Below, one piece after another: positions 61,540-64,000 of a DNA stretch of 64,000 nucleotides. A program made the translations under genes and the position numbers. A model generated the notes under the pieces. The model did no database searches, had not been told where the DNA came from, and saw nothing but the letters and a program-made list of their open reading frames with translations. Location of the stretch: the NCBI GenBank assembly GCA_021324015.1, contig JAJPJX010000095.1, forward strand, positions 1 through 64,000, written 5' to 3'. Source of the stretch: Solibacteraceae bacterium (lineage in GTDB: Bacteria; Acidobacteriota; Terriglobia; Bryobacterales; Bryobacteraceae). Within the stretch, counting starts at the first letter, position 1, and each line of letters opens with the position of its first letter.

Positions 61540-62040
61540 ATGAAAACCATCTTCCTCGGGCTGGGGTCGAACGTGGGCCGCCGCGAAGAGATGTTGCAGG
61601 CGGCCATCGACGCGCTCCACAGTCCCGAACTGCGCGTGCGGCGGATTTCTCCGGTGTACGAAACCGAGCCCTTGGAAATGCGGAATCAGCGCTGGTTTCT
61701 GAACCTGGTGGTGGAAGCCGAAACCAGCCTGTTTCCGCGCCAATTGCTGTTCCGCATTTTGAAGGTCGAGGCGAGGCTGGGCCGGAAGCGCCTGGGGCCC
61801 AACGGGCCGCGCACCATCGACATCGACATCCTGTTCTACGGCCAGACGATCCTCCACACCACCGACCTGGTGGTGCCGCATCCGCGCCTGGCAAGCCGGC
61901 GGTTCGTGCTCGCACCCATGGCCGACCTGGCGCCGGAATGGCGTGACCCGGTGACGCGCCGCAGCATGAGCCAACTTCTGGACGCAGTGAGCGGTCAGGA
62001 GATCCGCAAGACGGATTTCCAGCCGGTGCTACACTCGTAG
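61540..62040 (+). CDS. folK: 2-amino-4-hydroxy-6-hydroxymethyldihydropteridine pyrophosphokinase
   Basis: 166 residues. Transfers pyrophosphate from ATP to 6-hydroxymethyl-7,8-dihydropterin in folate synthesis. The family pattern is full: FLGLGSNVGRREEMLQAAID, RRISPVYETEPL, NQRWFLNLVVEAET, GRKRLGPNGPRTIDIDILFY and VVPHPRLASRRFVLAPMADL. ATG 61540 lies five bases after ruvB; TTG 61531 is an alternative. The neighbour ruvB is unrelated, and no other folate gene is present. Confidence 0.96.
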   Translation: MKTIFLGLGSNVGRREEMLQAAIDALHSPELRVRRISPVYETEPLEMRNQRWFLNLVVEAETSLFPRQLLFRILKVEARLGRKRLGPNGPRTIDIDILFYGQTILHTTDLVVPHPRLASRRFVLAPMADLAPEWRDPVTRRSMSQLLDAVSGQEIRKTDFQPVLHS

Positions 62041-62044
62041 GTCT

Positions 62045-62830
62045 ATGCACCGCGGGTTGGCGCTCCTGGTTCTGGCCGGCTGCCTGGCCGCGCAGCCGCG
62101 CCACCAACTGAACGACGGAGACGCGCACGGCGATCCGCCGTATCTTCTGGAGGACGGGTGGACTCCCCTGCTCAACGGCCGCGATCTTTCCGGGTGGCAC
62201 GGGCTGGGCTCGGGCCCCAACGATTGGTTCACCACCACCGCGATTCTCTGGGAGCGCCTGCTGGGGCCAACACGCCTTTCGGCGGTTCCCCGCCCCGGCG
62301 GCCGGATTCTGAACGGCCCGCGCGGCCGGACGGTCAACCTGGTGACCGACCAGAAGTTCGGCGACGTGGAGCTTTACCTGGAATTCATGATCCCCAAGGG
62401 TTCCAACTCGGGCGTGTATCTGCACGGCCTCTACGAAGTGCAGGTTTTTGACAGCTACGGCTCCACCGAACCGCTGACCTCGTCCGACTGCGGCGGCATC
62501 TACCACCGCTGGATCAACAACCGTGGCGTGGGCGGGTCGGCGCCCAGCCGGAACGCCTGCCGCCGTCCGGGTGAATGGCAATCCTTCCAGATCTGGTTCC
62601 GCGCGCCCCGCTTCGACGCCTCCGGGAAGAAAGTGGAAAGCGCGAAGTTCCTGCGCGTGCTCCAGAACGGGCTTTCCATCCAGAAAGACGTCGAGGTGGA
62701 CGGACCCACACGCGCCGCCATGGAGATTCCGGAGGCCCCCACCAATCCCCTCATGCTCCAGGGCGATCACGGACCGGTGGCCTACCGCAACATCTACATC
62801 CGGCCACTCCGGGAAATCATCGAACGATAG
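62045..62830 (+). CDS. Secreted DUF1080 (3-keto-disaccharide hydrolase-type) protein
   Basis: 261 residues. Short signal peptide (LALLVLAGCLAAQP; the Cys at 12 could be a lipidation site). DUF1080 is a concanavalin-like beta-sandwich often found in Planctomycetes and Acidobacteriota: GWTPLLNGRDLSGWHGLG at the start, GSNSGVYLHGLYEVQVFDSY, YRNIYIRPLREI at the end. Members act on 3-keto-glucosides or related glycans; the substrate is not clear. TACACT lies nine bases before ATG 62045. It converges with the esterase gene, ten bases apart. Confidence 0.88.
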   Translation: MHRGLALLVLAGCLAAQPRHQLNDGDAHGDPPYLLEDGWTPLLNGRDLSGWHGLGSGPNDWFTTTAILWERLLGPTRLSAVPRPGGRILNGPRGRTVNLVTDQKFGDVELYLEFMIPKGSNSGVYLHGLYEVQVFDSYGSTEPLTSSDCGGIYHRWINNRGVGGSAPSRNACRRPGEWQSFQIWFRAPRFDASGKKVESAKFLRVLQNGLSIQKDVEVDGPTRAAMEIPEAPTNPLMLQGDHGPVAYRNIYIRPLREIIER

Positions 62831-62840
62831 GGCCGGCGCG

Positions 62841-64000
62841 CTATTCGCGGCTGTAAATCTTCACCCGGTAGTACGGCTTGTCCTTCTCGGCCGGATCCAT
62901 TTCGTAAGTCTGCTGCATTTTGCCCGGGTCGTAGTCTCTCCACAGCCAGGCCATCTCCTCCGGCAGTTCGGCGCTGCCGTGGGCGGGATTGTGAGTGCCG
63001 TGGCCGAAGCTGAAGTGGAAGTCGTAGCCCCGCATCTTCAGAGAGTTGGCCATTTGAATGTTTTGCAGGGGCCAGCTTCCGTGGTTATTCTCCAGGTCTT
63101 CGGAGCCGTCCTGCAGCCAGACGCGGATATTGCGCTTGGGCTGCTTGCGGATCATGAAGGGGAACACGTTGCCCCCGTCGAGTTCGCCCGGATGCCATTG
63201 AATGCTGGTGAAGCTGCCGATCCAGGAGAGCACCCGGCTGAACTCCTCCGGCTTCCACCAGGCCGCGTTGAACGAACAGATGCCGCCCGAGGACAGCCCG
63301 GCGATAGCGCGGCTGTAGCCATCCTTCCGCAGATTGTATTTCTGCGCCACCTCGGGCAGGATCTCCTCCAACAGGAAGCGGGCGTAGCGGTCCGTGACGG
63401 TGTCGTATTCGATGCTCCGCATGGCCTTGTCGCCGACCTTTCCCGGATCCAGAAAGACGTGGATCATCACGGGAATCTTCTGCTCGTAGGTCAGGTTGTC
63501 GAACACGATCTGCGCCCGCCACTTCTCGCGGTCGGCCAGATTGTGGCCGTCCTGCCAGACCATGACGGCAGCGGGCGTCGCGGGGTTGTACTGCGCCGGC
63601 ACATAGATCCAGTAGTCGCTTTGCATGCCGTCGTAGATCCGGCTGGTGTGCACCCGTTTCTCGGACAACGTGCCGCGCGGCACACCGGGATGCTCGTAGG
63701 AATCCGCGCCGAAAGCCGGCACATCGTTCCTGCCGCCGAACCGCGCCCCGCCGATCACGTAGTGAAACCAGTGCGCCTGGCCGGTTTTGAGCTGGCCCGA
63801 AGTGAACCACAGGTCGGAGCCCTTCAGGCGGGTCATTTTTGCGAAGGGGGCGTCATCCACGAACAGTTCGGGGGCCTCACGGCTTTCCACGGCCCAGATA
63901 AAGTCCGGGCCTTGGCCGAGCACGGCGGTGCCCTTCTTGACCTCCGCCTCCCCCAGGGAAGCCAGCAAGGCTTCCCGAAAAGCCGCACTCGGATGGCGGC
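62841..64000 (-). CDS. Secreted-type esterase (enterochelin-esterase/IroE-like), cut by window end
   Basis: At least 386 residues; the frame is open to the window end, so the start (and a likely signal peptide) lies beyond it. TTG 63968 is unlikely to be the real start. An N-terminal CBM48/IsoF-like beta domain (about 20-110) precedes an alpha/beta hydrolase of the esterase D family: nucleophile in AIAGLSSGGICSFNAAWW, then WLQDGSEDLENNHGSW and the catalytic His in GHGTHNPAHG. Related proteins hydrolyse siderophores or acetylated sugars. Converges with the DUF1080 gene, so a carbohydrate-ester role is possible. Confidence 0.88.
   Translation of the reverse strand, partial: RHPSAAFREALLASLGEAEVKKGTAVLGQGPDFIWAVESREAPELFVDDAPFAKMTRLKGSDLWFTSGQLKTGQAHWFHYVIGGARFGGRNDVPAFGADSYEHPGVPRGTLSEKRVHTSRIYDGMQSDYWIYVPAQYNPATPAAVMVWQDGHNLADREKWRAQIVFDNLTYEQKIPVMIHVFLDPGKVGDKAMRSIEYDTVTDRYARFLLEEILPEVAQKYNLRKDGYSRAIAGLSSGGICSFNAAWWKPEEFSRVLSWIGSFTSIQWHPGELDGGNVFPFMIRKQPKRNIRVWLQDGSEDLENNHGSWPLQNIQMANSLKMRGYDFHFSFGHGTHNPAHGSAELPEEMAWLWRDYDPGKMQQTYEMDPAEKDKPYYRVKIYSRE

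Noticed and set aside
59873-62770. Long minus-strand open frame opposite ruvA, ruvB, folK and the DUF1080 gene
   Set aside because: It crosses four well-identified plus-strand genes and shows no domain of its own.
1-64000. Search for rRNA, tRNA, insertion sequences, phage genes, integrases and CRISPR arrays
   Set aside because: None recognised by reading; no inverted-repeat-flanked transposase, tRNA cloverleaf or regular repeat array was seen.

Overview
The window reads as one stretch of a GC-rich bacterial chromosome, most likely an Acidobacteriota of the Solibacter/Bryobacter type. This is inferred from gene content, not from a marker gene: two Oar-like outer-membrane barrels ending in aromatic residues, a protein resembling the acidobacterial VWFA-related family, a DUF1080 secreted protein, lipid A genes (lpxD, lpxB) and a two-gene transketolase. 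There are no rRNA or tRNA genes, insertion sequences, phage genes or CRISPR arrays that I can see. Almost every base is coding, and gene borders are often overlapping or only a few bases apart.

Layout. 0-5.6 kb: MscS channel, a lone secretin, serS with a 46-residue cysteine protein upstream, and hemB. 5.7-7.5 kb: split transketolase. 7.5-10.9 kb: a histidine kinase with a degenerate ATPase region, a NarL-type regulator, an amidohydrolase and a truncated PaaK/CapK-like protein. 10.9-15.5 kb (minus): a barrel protein without a plug, a VWFA-related protein and a coiled-coil membrane protein, in one apparent operon. 15.6-22.6 kb: lpxD, a LOG-family protein, a SpoIIE phosphatase, nnr, tsaE and a serine hydrolase. 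22.6-27.2 kb (minus): the classical rpmH-rnpA-yidD-yidC-jag-mnmE operon, in which rnpA seems to lack any ATG, GTG or TTG that would give its full N-terminus. 27.3-32.1 kb: larA-like gene, sodA, a dciA-like/gatC/gatA operon and maf. 32.1-36.3 kb: a full Oar-like receptor and a secreted bicupin. 36.5-41.1 kb: pyruvate:ferredoxin oxidoreductase and a dihydroorotate-dehydrogenase-like partner. 41.1-47.3 kb: an active/inactive M16 peptidase pair, prmA, a DHDPS-family aldolase, a D-malate/tartrate-type dehydrogenase and tag. 47.6-55.3 kb: PilZ protein, MrfA-like helicase, an unknown protein, lpxB, an M1-peptidase-like protein whose whole metal site is replaced, and two small secreted proteins. 55.3-64 kb: uvrC, two metallophosphoesterases, rsmE, ruvA, ruvB, folK, a DUF1080 protein and an esterase cut by the window end.

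Most genes are housekeeping: translation, membrane insertion, DNA repair, lipid A, heme and central carbon. The more unusual content is (a) envelope proteins that keep a family fold but have lost its key residues (plug-less barrel, pseudo-M1, degenerate kinase, VWA without DxSxS); (b) a recurrent -10-like TANNNT motif 6-9 bases before start codons, which suggests leaderless or near-leaderless transcripts; and (c) unusual starts (rnpA, the secretin). I did not find a complete new defence or biosynthetic system. The two accessory modules at 7.5-10.9 and 10.9-15.5 kb are the best candidates for undescribed function.
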